Under the pieces are notes generated by a model. It saw nothing but the letters and a program-made list of their open reading frames with translations, searched no databases and had not been told where the DNA came from. A stretch of 64,000 nucleotides of DNA, taken from positions 2,146,001-2,210,000 of the forward strand of contig NZ_CP075191.1 in assembly GCF_020510625.1 (NCBI RefSeq), written 5' to 3'. This document shows, piece after piece, positions 35,528 to 45,003 of this stretch (positions are counted from its first letter, which is position 1; the number at the start of each line of letters is the position of its first letter). This DNA comes from Ferribacterium limneticum. GTDB taxonomy: Bacteria > Pseudomonadota > Gammaproteobacteria > Burkholderiales > Rhodocyclaceae. Made by a program: the position numbers and the translations under genes.

Positions 35528-37642
35528 ATGGATACAACAAACGCTTCGCTGATCTCTTGGGGTTTCGGACTCGCCGCCTTCGGCTATCTATCTTTTTCTG
35601 CCTATCTATTTTCTTTTGGCAATGATTGGCGCCAGGGAAAACGCCCTCGGAGAATGCTCGCCACAGGGTTTATTTCGGCGCTCTGGGCCTTCGCCAGCTT
35701 GGCTTTCACCCTCGATACCAAACCAATCACGCTTGTTACTGCGTCGATGCTTGATGTCATTCGGTACGGTGCCTGGTTTGCTTTCCTCCTATCCCTGCTA
35801 TTGCCACTCAGCGAGTCATCAGACGAGAAACCGCAAGTTGCTGCATGGCTGCCCAAAGCCTGCTGGTTGCTGGTTACGGGAGGGGTAGCGCTTCAACTTT
35901 CGCTTGCAATAGGCGTACTTTCTCCTCAGGAATGGCTACGAAATACAATCCTTCACGGTCTCGCCGAGGCGGTGCTAGGGCTGATACTCATAGAACAACT
36001 ATTTCGAACGGTGACCGAGGATTCTCGCTGGAACGTCAAACCGCTCTGCCTTGGCCTGTTCTTCCTGTTCGCTTTTGACGTCTATCTATTCTCTGACGCC
36101 ATGATGTTCAACCGCTTTGACAGCGATGCCCTGACTGTTCGCGGATTTATCCAGGTTATGTCGATTCCCCTGCTGATTCTCGCCACAGAACGAAGCAAGG
36201 ACTGGACATCAAAAATCCGTCTGTCACAGAAAGCCGCCTTTCACTCGGCAACACTTCTTTTTGCTGGAATTTACCTGTTGTTCATGGCCAGTGTTGGCTA
36301 TTACGTTCGCTACTTTGGCGGCGAATGGGGGCGTGCCTTCCAACTGGCCTTGATTTTCGCAGCAACCCTACTTCTGGGCATCCTGTTGGTATCAGGATCC
36401 ATGCGCGCCAAGATGAAAGTGCTGGTTGGCAAACATTTTTTCCGCTACCGCTACGACTATCGTGAAGAATGGCTGCGTTTTACCCAGACGCTGACCATTC
36501 AAGACTCACCGCAAACCATGGGGCAGCAAGTCATTCGGGGGCTTGCCGACATGGTTGAAAGCCCAGCCGGCACTTTGTGGCTGAGAGAGGTAAACCAAAC
36601 AACGTATCGACAAAGTGCGCGCTGGAATCTTCCTGAGTGTTCTTCGGAAGCGCAGCATGACTCGCCACTTTGTCGTTTTTTGCTCGCCAGTGGTTGGGTG
36701 ATCAACCTTGAAGAGTATCGCTGCTATCCCGCTCGCTATAACAATCTTGAAATTCCTGGCTGGCTTTCAGAACTCCCGAACGCGTGGTTGATCATTCCTT
36801 TAATGGCTGGCAATGAAATGCAAGGTTTTGTGATTCTCGCAAGTTCTCGCACACCGCTAAACGTCAATTGGGAAGTAAACGATCTGTTACGCACCGCCGG
36901 TTGCCAGGCAGCAAGTTTCTTGGCCAAAATGCAAGCAACAGAGGCTTTGCTCGAAGTACGAAAATTCGACGCATTCAACAAGATGTCCGCATTCGTGGTG
37001 CACGACTTAAAAAATATTGTCACTCAACTTTCCCTGATGTTAAAAAATGCCGAGCGCCACCGAGACAACCCAGAATTCCAGCAAGACATGCTAATGACCG
37101 TCGAAAACTCTGTGGAGCGCATGCGCCAACTGATGATGCAGCTCCGTGAAGGGGCCACACCCCCGGGAGCGGTGGTTGGTGTTAGTCTTTCGGATGTCAT
37201 AGAAAAAATTCAACGCGACAAGCGCGGACAGGGACGACAAATTGAAGTCAGCATCACAAACTCCCTCACAACACGCGGGCATCAGGAAAGACTGGAAAGA
37301 GTGATCGGACATCTTGCACAGAACGCACTTGATGCGACACCGGCCGAAGGCCGCGTATGGATAAACCTTGAGCGCCGCGGTGACCGCGCCTCGCTGGAAA
37401 TTGGCGACACCGGCCAAGGAATGACACCCGAATTTATCCGTGATCGACTGTTCAAGCCATTCCAGACCACCAAACATGCCGGAATGGGAATTGGCGCATA
37501 TGAAAGCGCCCAGTACATCCGGGAGTTGGGTGGAGAAATTACTGTCGATAGCAACCCCGGCATTGGAACACGAATGACCCTGACCCTTCCTCTTCTGGAA
37601 ATTCGTCAAGAATCCGATCTTCACCAAAGGGAGGCAGCGTGA
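35528..37642 (+). CDS. prsK: XrtA/PEP-CTERM system sensor histidine kinase PrsK
   Basis: A 704-residue kinase. About ten membrane segments fill the first 300 residues, a GAF-type domain follows (about 320-470), then the phospho-acceptor helix with His492 (AFVVHDLKNIVTQLSLML) and the ATPase domain with HLAQNALDATPAEGR, EIGDTGQGMTPEF and HAGMGIGAYESAQY. The architecture and the following response regulator identify it as PrsK (TIGR02916). It should phosphorylate PrsR in response to an unknown membrane or cytosolic signal. The stop overlaps the GTG start of prsR by 4 bp. Confidence 0.93.
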   Translation: MDTTNASLISWGFGLAAFGYLSFSAYLFSFGNDWRQGKRPRRMLATGFISALWAFASLAFTLDTKPITLVTASMLDVIRYGAWFAFLLSLLLPLSESSDEKPQVAAWLPKACWLLVTGGVALQLSLAIGVLSPQEWLRNTILHGLAEAVLGLILIEQLFRTVTEDSRWNVKPLCLGLFFLFAFDVYLFSDAMMFNRFDSDALTVRGFIQVMSIPLLILATERSKDWTSKIRLSQKAAFHSATLLFAGIYLLFMASVGYYVRYFGGEWGRAFQLALIFAATLLLGILLVSGSMRAKMKVLVGKHFFRYRYDYREEWLRFTQTLTIQDSPQTMGQQVIRGLADMVESPAGTLWLREVNQTTYRQSARWNLPECSSEAQHDSPLCRFLLASGWVINLEEYRCYPARYNNLEIPGWLSELPNAWLIIPLMAGNEMQGFVILASSRTPLNVNWEVNDLLRTAGCQAASFLAKMQATEALLEVRKFDAFNKMSAFVVHDLKNIVTQLSLMLKNAERHRDNPEFQQDMLMTVENSVERMRQLMMQLREGATPPGAVVGVSLSDVIEKIQRDKRGQGRQIEVSITNSLTTRGHQERLERVIGHLAQNALDATPAEGRVWINLERRGDRASLEIGDTGQGMTPEFIRDRLFKPFQTTKHAGMGIGAYESAQYIRELGGEITVDSNPGIGTRMTLTLPLLEIRQESDLHQREAA

Positions 37643-38994
37643 GTAGTGAAAAAACGCTCCCGTTGCTGATCGTTGAAGACGATCCGGCACTGCAAAAGCA
37701 ATTGCGCTGGTCTTTTGATCAGTACGAAACCATCGCTGCCGCTGATCGCGAAAGCGCACTCGCTCTGGTACACCGCCACCATCCCGCAGTAGTCACAATG
37801 GATTTAGGTTTGCCACCCGATGCAGACTCGGTCTCCGAAGGTTTTCTGCTTCTGGAGCAAATACTTTCAGCCCAGCCCGATACCAAGGTCATTGTATTAA
37901 CCGGACAAAATGATCGGGCAAATGCCTTGCGTGCCATAGGCCTTGGTGCCTACGACTTTTTCGCCAAGCCGTTTGAACCGGAACTTCTAACCCTGACGAT
38001 CGACCGGGCGTTCCGTCTTTATGAATTGCAGCAAGAGAACCGCAGACTGCAGGCTGCGCAGCACCCAACAGCGCTTGGTGGCTTGCTGACCCGCGACGCC
38101 GGCATGCTACGTATCTGCCGCACAATTGAGAAAGTGGCCAGCAGCAATGCCACCGTATTGCTCCTTGGAGAGAGTGGCACCGGCAAAGAGGTTCTAGCTC
38201 GAGGCCTGCACGAAGCCTCCCCGCGTAAGAATGAGCGTTTTGTCGCCATTAACTGTGCGGCCATTCCTGAGAATCTGCTTGAAAGCGAATTGTTCGGCTA
38301 CGAAAAAGGTGCATTTACCGGCGCAGCAAAAACAACGCTGGGCAAGATCGAAACGGCGCATGGTGGCACCCTGATGCTTGATGAAATCGGCGATCTTCCA
38401 CTCGCACTTCAGGCCAAACTCCTGCGTTTTTTGCAAGAGCGCGTCATCGAACGACTCGGTGGCAGACATGAAATCCCCGTTGATGTTCGAATTGTCTGTG
38501 CGACACATCAGGATCTCAAATCACACATCAAGGAAGGCCGTTTTCGGGAAGACCTCTTTTATCGACTGGCCGAAATCATTGTCGACATTCCACCGCTTCG
38601 CAGCCGGGATGGGGATGCAGCCTTACTTGCCCATGCCTTTGTCCACCGTTTCGCCAATGATCACAAGCGAGGCGGCATGACCCTTACGGAAGACGCGGTG
38701 CGAGCCATTGAGGCACACAATTGGCCAGGCAATGTCCGAGAACTTGAAAATGCGGTCAAACGTGCTGTCATCATGGCTGATGGTCACCAAATCACTCGTG
38801 AAGACATCGGCCTTGATCATCTTGAAGGCACTGCGAACTTTATTGATTTGCGACTCGTTCGCGAAGAGGCTGAACGACGCGCCGTAGCCACTGCAGTTTC
38901 CCGGGCCGACGGCAACATGGTTCGTGCTTCCGAAATCCTCGGGATCAGCCGACCAACCCTGTACGACCTTATGCACCGCCTTGGTTTGAAATAA
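37639..38994 (+). CDS. prsR: XrtA/PEP-CTERM system sigma-54-dependent response regulator PrsR
   Basis: A 451-residue NtrC-family activator. The receiver domain has the phospho-acceptor Asp55 (VTMDLGLPPD); the AAA+ domain has the Walker A LLGESGTGKEV and the sigma-54 contact loop GAFTGAAKTTLG; the C-terminus is a Fis-type helix-turn-helix (ASEILGISRPTLYDLMHRLG). GTG is the start codon, with GGGAGG ending about 5 bases upstream, overlapping prsK by GTGA. In related floc-forming bacteria PrsK/PrsR with RpoN control PEP-CTERM and exopolysaccharide genes. A matching sigma-54 promoter lies at 44893 in this window. Confidence 0.93.
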   Translation: MSSEKTLPLLIVEDDPALQKQLRWSFDQYETIAAADRESALALVHRHHPAVVTMDLGLPPDADSVSEGFLLLEQILSAQPDTKVIVLTGQNDRANALRAIGLGAYDFFAKPFEPELLTLTIDRAFRLYELQQENRRLQAAQHPTALGGLLTRDAGMLRICRTIEKVASSNATVLLLGESGTGKEVLARGLHEASPRKNERFVAINCAAIPENLLESELFGYEKGAFTGAAKTTLGKIETAHGGTLMLDEIGDLPLALQAKLLRFLQERVIERLGGRHEIPVDVRIVCATHQDLKSHIKEGRFREDLFYRLAEIIVDIPPLRSRDGDAALLAHAFVHRFANDHKRGGMTLTEDAVRAIEAHNWPGNVRELENAVKRAVIMADGHQITREDIGLDHLEGTANFIDLRLVREEAERRAVATAVSRADGNMVRASEILGISRPTLYDLMHRLGLK

Positions 38995-39024
38995 TCCGAA
39001 GCAAATCCAGCAAAGAAGACAATC

Positions 39025-41796
39025 ATGAAAAAAAACAGTTTCTTCATTACGTCCGCTCTCACTACTGCATTGCTTGCTGCGTTTCTTAGCGGCTGTGGAG
39101 ACTCCCCGGAATCACTGATCGCCTCAAGTCGAGACTTTCTTGCCAAGAATGACAACAAGGCTGCGGTCATTCAGCTAAAAAATGCCCTTCAGCAAAACCC
39201 GAGCCTTGGCGAGGCGCGCTTTTTGCTCGGAAAAACGCTCCTTGAGACCGGAGACATTGCTGGCGCTGAAGTTGAGCTACGCAAGGCTTATGATCTGAAG
39301 TATTCCGCAGAACAGACAATCCCTCTTCTAGTCAAGGCAATGCTTGGTGCAGGCCAAGCAAAAAAAATAATCGACGAATTTGGAAAAACAGATTCGCTCA
39401 GCGGGGAGCCACTCGCTGCACTCAAGACAAGCTTGAGCGTTGCTTACCTCGTTCAAGGCAACCGAGACGCCGCTCAATCCGCACTTGCGGACGCACTGAA
39501 GGCGCAACCGGATTTTGCCCCCGCCCTGCTTTCCTTGGCTCGTAACAAAGTCGCCAATCGTGATCTGGAAAGCGCCCAATCACTTGTCACCCAGGTATTG
39601 GAGAAAAACCCAAAGAATCACGATGCGTTGCTCCTGAATGGGTCTTTGCTGGGCGTAAAGACAGGAACCGAAGCTGCATTGGTTGAATATCGGAAGGCCA
39701 TCGAGGCCAAGCCGGATTTCATCGCAGGGCACGCAGCGGTCATTACCACGCTGTTCCAGCAAAAGAAATTCGACGAAGCCTCGGTTCAGATCGACGCCTT
39801 GAAGAAAATTGCACCGAAACATCCGCAAACACTCTATCTGGATGCCCAGGCGACTTTCCAGCGCAAGGATTTCCAAGGTGCGCGCTCAAAACTTCAAGAT
39901 CTTCTTAAATTCAACCCCAACAATCCAACTGCACTGCAACTGGCCGGCGCTGTCGAGTTTCAATTGCGCTCTTACATTCAGGCAGAAACCTACTTGAATA
40001 AAGCGCTCTCACAAGCGCCTGAATTGCGCTTCGCACGACGCACGCTAGTTTCCACCTATCTTCGCAACGGGCAAGCCGCCAAGGCACTCAACACACTCCA
40101 ACCCATGCTTGATAAGGCTGATACTGATTCGGCTCTGCTGACGCTGGCCGGAGAAACCTATTTGCAAAACGGTGATGCCAAAAAGGCTGAAGAGTATTTC
40201 GCCAAAGCCAGCAAGCTCGACCCGAACGACCCTGGTAAAAAAACATCAATCGCCTTGACCCACTTGGCTCAGGGGGATGTCTCAGGTGCAGTTGAGGATC
40301 TGGAACAAATTGCCCAAGCCGATAAAGGCGTTAGGGCCGACCTCGCGTTGATATCGACTTTTATCCGAACCAACCAGGCCGACAAGGCGCTGAAAGCAAT
40401 CGACAGCCTTGAAAAGAAGCAGCCTGATAACCCTGCGACACATAATCTACGCGCACAGACACTCTTGCTAAAGAAAGATCTGGCTGGCGCTCGGTCAAGC
40501 TATGAGGCTGCACTAAAGATCAATCCGGCTTTCTTCCCAGCCGCCGCCAGCCTCGCAAAAATCGATCTGGCTGAAAAGAAGCCGGATGACGCAAGAAAGC
40601 GCTTCGAAAACGTACTTGTTGCTGACCCAAAGAGCTTCCCGGCATTGCTTGCCCTTGCTGAATTAAAGGCAGCCAGCAAAGGCTCAGCTGACGAAGTTGC
40701 AGCCCTGATTGGCAAGGCAATCACGACGAATCCCACTGAAGTCAACCCGAGACTAGCCCTGATCCAGTATTACCTTAGCCAAAAGGATACAAAAAAGGCC
40801 ATGAGTGCTGCGAATGACGCTGCAGCAGCAATCAAGGATAAACCTGAAATCATCGAGGCACTGGGACGCACCCAACAGATGGCCGGGGACATGAATCAGG
40901 CACTGGCAAGCTATGCAAAGCTTGCGGCACTACAGCCAGCCTCACCTTTACCCTTACTGCGAACCGCAGAAGTTCATCTTGCGAACAAGAACCAGGATGA
41001 AGCAGGAAAGAGTCTGAAAAAGGCACTCGATATCAAACCAGACTTGATTGAAGCGCAGCGTGGTCAGATTCTGCTGGCTCTGGATGCGAAAAAGCCGAAC
41101 GAAGCGCTGCAAATTGCTCAGCAGATCGAAAAACAACGGCCCAAGGAAGCCGTTGGTTTTGCGTTGGAAGGAGACATTCACGCTACATCCAAAAACTGGA
41201 GCGAGTCGGCAAACGCCTACCGGAATGCGCTGAAACGAGCCGCCAGCCCAGAGATCGCCATCAAGCTTCATTCCGTATTGATGGCATCTGGCAACTCGCA
41301 AGAAGCCGGACGGATGGCTGCGACATGGCAGAAAGAGCACCCCAAGGACATTGCGCTCCTCGTTCATCAAGGTGATGCAGCGACCGCTCGCAAAGACTAC
41401 TCGCTGGGCGCTCAGCACTACCGTCAAGCCCTCGATCTTCAGCCAAACAACGCGCTTGTCTTGAACAATCTGGCTTGGGTGTCGGGAGAACTCAAGGCCC
41501 CCAAAGCCATTGAGTATGCAGAAAAGGCTAACCAACTGGCGCCTGGACAACCACAAATCATGGATACCCTCGCCATGCTGCTTGCCCAAAAAGGCGATAC
41601 CAAACGGGCTATCGAACTGTTACGCAAGGCGATGGGTGTTACACCAAATGCTGCCCCGATTCAACTCAACCTTGCCAAGGTGTTGATATCGGCGGGCGAG
41701 AAACAAGAAGCACGCAAAGAACTTGAGGCACTGGCAAAGCTGGGGGATAAATTCTCCGGCCAACCTGAAGTTGCCAAGCTGTTGCAGGGCCTCTAA
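39025..41796 (+). CDS. prsT: XrtA/PEP-CTERM system TPR-repeat lipoprotein PrsT
   Basis: A 923-residue exported protein composed almost wholly of TPR units (more than twenty, for example GEARFLLGKTLLETGDIAGA and ALVLNNLAWVSGELKAPKAI). The N-terminus is a lipoprotein signal: basic MKKN, hydrophobic stretch and lipobox LSGC with Cys near residue 24. The length and position after prsR identify PrsT (TIGR02917). It probably acts as a periplasmic or outer-membrane scaffold for polymer secretion, comparable to TPR proteins in alginate and cellulose export. A 30-bp gap separates it from prsR. Confidence 0.92.
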   Translation: MKKNSFFITSALTTALLAAFLSGCGDSPESLIASSRDFLAKNDNKAAVIQLKNALQQNPSLGEARFLLGKTLLETGDIAGAEVELRKAYDLKYSAEQTIPLLVKAMLGAGQAKKIIDEFGKTDSLSGEPLAALKTSLSVAYLVQGNRDAAQSALADALKAQPDFAPALLSLARNKVANRDLESAQSLVTQVLEKNPKNHDALLLNGSLLGVKTGTEAALVEYRKAIEAKPDFIAGHAAVITTLFQQKKFDEASVQIDALKKIAPKHPQTLYLDAQATFQRKDFQGARSKLQDLLKFNPNNPTALQLAGAVEFQLRSYIQAETYLNKALSQAPELRFARRTLVSTYLRNGQAAKALNTLQPMLDKADTDSALLTLAGETYLQNGDAKKAEEYFAKASKLDPNDPGKKTSIALTHLAQGDVSGAVEDLEQIAQADKGVRADLALISTFIRTNQADKALKAIDSLEKKQPDNPATHNLRAQTLLLKKDLAGARSSYEAALKINPAFFPAAASLAKIDLAEKKPDDARKRFENVLVADPKSFPALLALAELKAASKGSADEVAALIGKAITTNPTEVNPRLALIQYYLSQKDTKKAMSAANDAAAAIKDKPEIIEALGRTQQMAGDMNQALASYAKLAALQPASPLPLLRTAEVHLANKNQDEAGKSLKKALDIKPDLIEAQRGQILLALDAKKPNEALQIAQQIEKQRPKEAVGFALEGDIHATSKNWSESANAYRNALKRAASPEIAIKLHSVLMASGNSQEAGRMAATWQKEHPKDIALLVHQGDAATARKDYSLGAQHYRQALDLQPNNALVLNNLAWVSGELKAPKAIEYAEKANQLAPGQPQIMDTLAMLLAQKGDTKRAIELLRKAMGVTPNAAPIQLNLAKVLISAGEKQEARKELEALAKLGDKFSGQPEVAKLLQGL

Positions 41797-41834
41797 ACGC
41801 AAATAATAAACTTTCGACTAAGTAAGGATTTTCG

Positions 41835-43115
41835 ATGACGACAATAGCAGTGGTAGGCTTGGGTTATGTTGGTTTGCCCTTGGCAGTGGAATTCGGCAAG
41901 AAATATCGGACGATTGGCTTTGATCTGTCCACACACAAGATCGAATGCTATAAAAAACACTACGACCCAACCGGTGAAGTCAGCACCGACGACCTAAAGG
42001 CGGCGACGTTACTTGAGGTAGGCACTGATCCCGCAGCCATCAGCGAAGCTGATTTCGTCGTAGTTGCCGTACCCACCCCGGTTGACGATGCCCATCAGCC
42101 TGATTTTTCCCCACTAGTTGGGTCGTCGACTGCTGTCGGTCAAAATCTGAAGCAAGGTGCGATCATTGTTTTTGAATCAACGGTTTACCCCGGCGCCACC
42201 GAGGAAGTCTGTATCCCTATAATCGAAAAAGAATCCGGAAAAACATGGAAAAAAGACTTTTTCGTTGGCTACTCTCCTGAGCGAATCAACCCTGGTGACA
42301 AGGAACGCACAGTCACCAAGATCATCAAGATAGTCTCTGGTGACACCCCCGAGACACTGGCCAAAGTGCAGGAAATCTACGGCAGCATTATTACCGCCGG
42401 GGTTTACCCCGCATCGAACATCAAGGTTGCAGAAGCAGCCAAGGTGATCGAGAACACACAACGTGACCTGAACATCGCTCTAATGAACGAACTGGCAATC
42501 ATCTTTGACAAGATCGGCATCGATACGCTGGAAGTCTTGCAAGCAGCTGGTACAAAGTGGAATTTCCTTCCCTTCCGCCCGGGCCTGGTTGGTGGCCACT
42601 GCATCGGCGTTGACCCTTACTACCTGACCCACAAGGCGCAGAAGCTTGGCTACCATCCTGAAGTCATTCTTGCCGGTCGTCGTATCAACGACGGCATGGG
42701 TAAGTTTGTTGCCGAACAGACGATCAAAATGCTTATCAAATCAGGCCACCCAATCAAGGACTGCCCCATCATTGTGCTTGGCTTGACGTTCAAGGAAGAC
42801 TGCCCTGACCTGCGTAACTCACGAGTCATAGATGTCATTCGAGAATTGGAGTCTTATGGCGCCAAGGTGGTGGTTCACGACCCTGTTGCCGATGCTGCCG
42901 AGGCACGCCATGAATACGGCGTCGATCTAGTTGCCTGGAACGATCTGCCGAAGGCTGCTGCCATCGTTGCAGCCGTCAATCACAAAGAATTCAAAGCCCT
43001 TCCAATTGGTGATTTCGTAGCTAAACTGGAAAAAGATGGCGTAATCACTGACGTCAAGAGCATGCTTGATAGCAAGGCTTTTTCGGAAAATGGCATTACG
43101 GTCTGGCGTCTATAA
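41835..43115 (+). CDS. Nucleotide-sugar dehydrogenase (TviB/WbpA type)
   Basis: A 426-residue UDP-sugar 6-dehydrogenase. The NAD-binding Rossmann motif VVGLGYVGLPLAVEFG opens the protein, YSPERINPGDKERTV and IENTQRDLNIALMNELA follow, and the catalytic Cys256 lies in LVGGHCIGVDPYYL. Sequence style (NPGDKERTVTKI) is that of TviB/WbpA enzymes, which make UDP-N-acetyl-glucosaminuronate or -galactosaminuronate, more than that of UDP-glucose dehydrogenases. It would supply an acidic sugar for the exopolysaccharide, fitting the amidotransferase encoded upstream. Confidence 0.9.
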   Translation: MTTIAVVGLGYVGLPLAVEFGKKYRTIGFDLSTHKIECYKKHYDPTGEVSTDDLKAATLLEVGTDPAAISEADFVVVAVPTPVDDAHQPDFSPLVGSSTAVGQNLKQGAIIVFESTVYPGATEEVCIPIIEKESGKTWKKDFFVGYSPERINPGDKERTVTKIIKIVSGDTPETLAKVQEIYGSIITAGVYPASNIKVAEAAKVIENTQRDLNIALMNELAIIFDKIGIDTLEVLQAAGTKWNFLPFRPGLVGGHCIGVDPYYLTHKAQKLGYHPEVILAGRRINDGMGKFVAEQTIKMLIKSGHPIKDCPIIVLGLTFKEDCPDLRNSRVIDVIRELESYGAKVVVHDPVADAAEARHEYGVDLVAWNDLPKAAAIVAAVNHKEFKALPIGDFVAKLEKDGVITDVKSMLDSKAFSENGITVWRL

Positions 43116-43116
43116 A

Positions 43117-44022
43117 ATGAGATCAACGAAACGCTCGAAGCAAACCAATCAGGGACAGCGACCTTGGTTGCTTTTGGCGTTTCTTGCTGCCTTTTCCATT
43201 ACTCCGCCAGCCGTTGCCGACCTCTCCGAACAAGGCAAACGAGCAGCGGCTATTCGTGAGGAAGCCAAGAGTTTTGAACATGGCAATGGAAACCCGCGTA
43301 ACCCGGAAAAAGCGCTAGAGTTGTACTGTGAGGCGGCTCGTCTTAACGACATGGAAGCCCAGTACAACGCAGGCTGGATGTATGCCATGGGCCGAGGTAT
43401 CCCCCGCGACGATGCTACTGCTGCATATTTCTTTGCCATGGCAGCCAAGCAAGGGGACGCATTGGCAGCACGCATGCTTCGGCAGGTGGGAGAACCTGCT
43501 ACCAAACCACCTGCCTGCCTCTTCGATACCGAAGGCAACGATATTGTTGAGAAATCGCGACCAGAACACCGCAAGGTGATGGACTTGGTTCAGAAATTGG
43601 CACCGGAATACGGTGTTTCACCGCGCTTGGTAATGGCAATTATCCGCGCCGAATCGAACTTCAACCCGGGCGCGGTTTCACCCAAAAATGCCCAGGGCCT
43701 CATGCAATTGATTCCTGAAACAGCCGAACGATTCAACGTAAAAAAACCTTTTGATCCAGAACAAAACATACGCGGAGGATTAGCCTACCTTCGATGGCTG
43801 TTGGCCTATTTCCAGGGAAATATAGAATTAGTCGCTGCTGCCTACAATGCAGGAGAAGGCGCGGTAAACCGTTATGCCGGCGTCCCACCTTACGCGGAAA
43901 CCCAAGGATACGTGGCGCGTATCAAAGAGATATTCAAGCGCCAGGATCACCCATTTGATGCACAGGTAACCTCACCTTCGCCAGAATTGCACCGTATCAA
44001 TGCCTCACGAAGGATGATGTGA
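43117..44022 (+). CDS. Sel1-repeat lytic transglycosylase
   Basis: A 301-residue exported protein. The start at 43117 lies one base after the dehydrogenase stop; the open frame extends upstream inside that gene but without a signal peptide. A signal segment (WLLLAFLAAFSITPPAVA) is followed by Sel1-like repeats (MEAQYNAGWMYAMGRGIPRD, TAAYFFAMAAKQGDALAARM) and an SLT domain with the catalytic Glu in AIIRAESNFNPGAVSPKNAQ and the typical AAYNAGEGAVNRYAGVPPYA. It cleaves peptidoglycan, perhaps to make room for the export apparatus. Overlaps the next gene by GTGA. Confidence 0.9.
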   Translation: MRSTKRSKQTNQGQRPWLLLAFLAAFSITPPAVADLSEQGKRAAAIREEAKSFEHGNGNPRNPEKALELYCEAARLNDMEAQYNAGWMYAMGRGIPRDDATAAYFFAMAAKQGDALAARMLRQVGEPATKPPACLFDTEGNDIVEKSRPEHRKVMDLVQKLAPEYGVSPRLVMAIIRAESNFNPGAVSPKNAQGLMQLIPETAERFNVKKPFDPEQNIRGGLAYLRWLLAYFQGNIELVAAAYNAGEGAVNRYAGVPPYAETQGYVARIKEIFKRQDHPFDAQVTSPSPELHRINASRRMM

Positions 44023-44786
44023 AGAGAAAACCATTCTCTCGCTTTCTGTTAACAAGCATTGCTTTTGGGTGCTGCCTTATTTCATCAAGGGTTTTTGCTG
44101 AACTTTCCGACATCATCGAGAAAGTCAAACCATCGGTTGTTGCTATCGGAACCTACCAAAAAACGCAAAGTCCGCCATTTGTGTTTCGAGGAACCGGTTT
44201 TGCCTTCGGCTCGGGCAATCATATTGCGACCAATGCTCACGTACTACCTGAACTCACGCTCCCCGATGGCCCCGAGGTCGCCGTATTGTTGGCAAAACGA
44301 AACGGAGAAAATGAGTTGCGTCGAGCCAAAGTAGTTGCTAAGGATCCTGCTCACGACCTCGCAGTACTTCGTATTGATGGCCCTCCCCTACCCGCTCTCG
44401 AGGTAGGGGACTCATTGTCGGCCCATGAAGGCCAGAACATTGCCTTCATGGGCTTTCCAATAGGAGGAGCATTGGGCTTCTCCCCAGTGACGCACCGTGG
44501 AATCGTTTCAGCTATCACCCCGATTGCCTTGCCGGGGGGAAATGCCAACCAGCTAAGCGCACGGCTAATCACTCAACTTAAACAGCAAAAATTCAATGTA
44601 CTTCAACTTGATGCAACGGCCTATCCGGGCAATAGCGGAAGTCCAGTCTTTGACCCGGCAAATGGACGTGTGATTGGCGTAATCAACATGGTCTTTGTAA
44701 AAGGCTCCAAAGAAGCCGCTTTGTCAGCTCCTTCGGGAATAACATACGCAATCCCTGTACACTTCTTGCTTCAACTAATGAACTAG
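44019..44786 (+). CDS. Exported trypsin-like serine protease (S1C/DegP type)
   Basis: A 255-residue protein starting with GTG in the stop of the transglycosylase gene. Signal peptide: MKRKPFSRFLLTSIAF to RVFA. The catalytic triad is seen in TNAHVLPEL (His), DPAHDLAVLRIDG (Asp) and AYPGNSGSPVFDP (Ser). No PDZ domain follows, unlike DegP/DegQ. It may process exported proteins of the exopolysaccharide system in the periplasm. Last gene of the plus-strand block; a 217-base gap follows. Confidence 0.88.
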   Translation: MKRKPFSRFLLTSIAFGCCLISSRVFAELSDIIEKVKPSVVAIGTYQKTQSPPFVFRGTGFAFGSGNHIATNAHVLPELTLPDGPEVAVLLAKRNGENELRRAKVVAKDPAHDLAVLRIDGPPLPALEVGDSLSAHEGQNIAFMGFPIGGALGFSPVTHRGIVSAITPIALPGGNANQLSARLITQLKQQKFNVLQLDATAYPGNSGSPVFDPANGRVIGVINMVFVKGSKEAALSAPSGITYAIPVHFLLQLMN

Positions 44787-44892
44787 CCCCAGTGTCAGTT
44801 TTCTTTACACTAACCGCTCTCATTTGATCGTTGGTTCAAAATCTACAACCCAAAAAAATGTAACCAAATGAATTTAAATGGATAATGTGTTT

Positions 44893-44908
44893 TTGCACGA
44901 ATTTTGCT
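44893..44908 (+). promoter_or_regulatory. Sigma-54-type promoter upstream of the HPr-rel-A unit
   Basis: The sequence TTGCACG, four bases, TTGCT at 44893-44908 differs from the -24/-12 consensus (TGGCACG-N4-TTGCW) at one position of the -24 element; the -12 GC and the spacing are exact. It lies about 95 bases before the ATG at 45004. Upstream, CATTTG at 44821-44826 and CAAATG at 44865-44870 form an inverted pair in an AT-rich stretch, a possible activator or IHF region. PrsR, a sigma-54 activator, is encoded about 6 kb upstream and is the natural candidate regulator. Confidence 0.65.
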
Positions 44909-45003
44909 TGCAATTCGTCAAGTGAACAAATTTATTGATGCTCGATCATACTTATCGCCCTCTCGAGGCAAGGTCGAATTGATATTAACCAACTGGTGCC
45001 ACC

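Noticed and set aside
44791..44811. Hairpin AGTGT/ACACT after the protease gene as a terminator
   Set aside because: Only five base pairs and no T-run after the stem.
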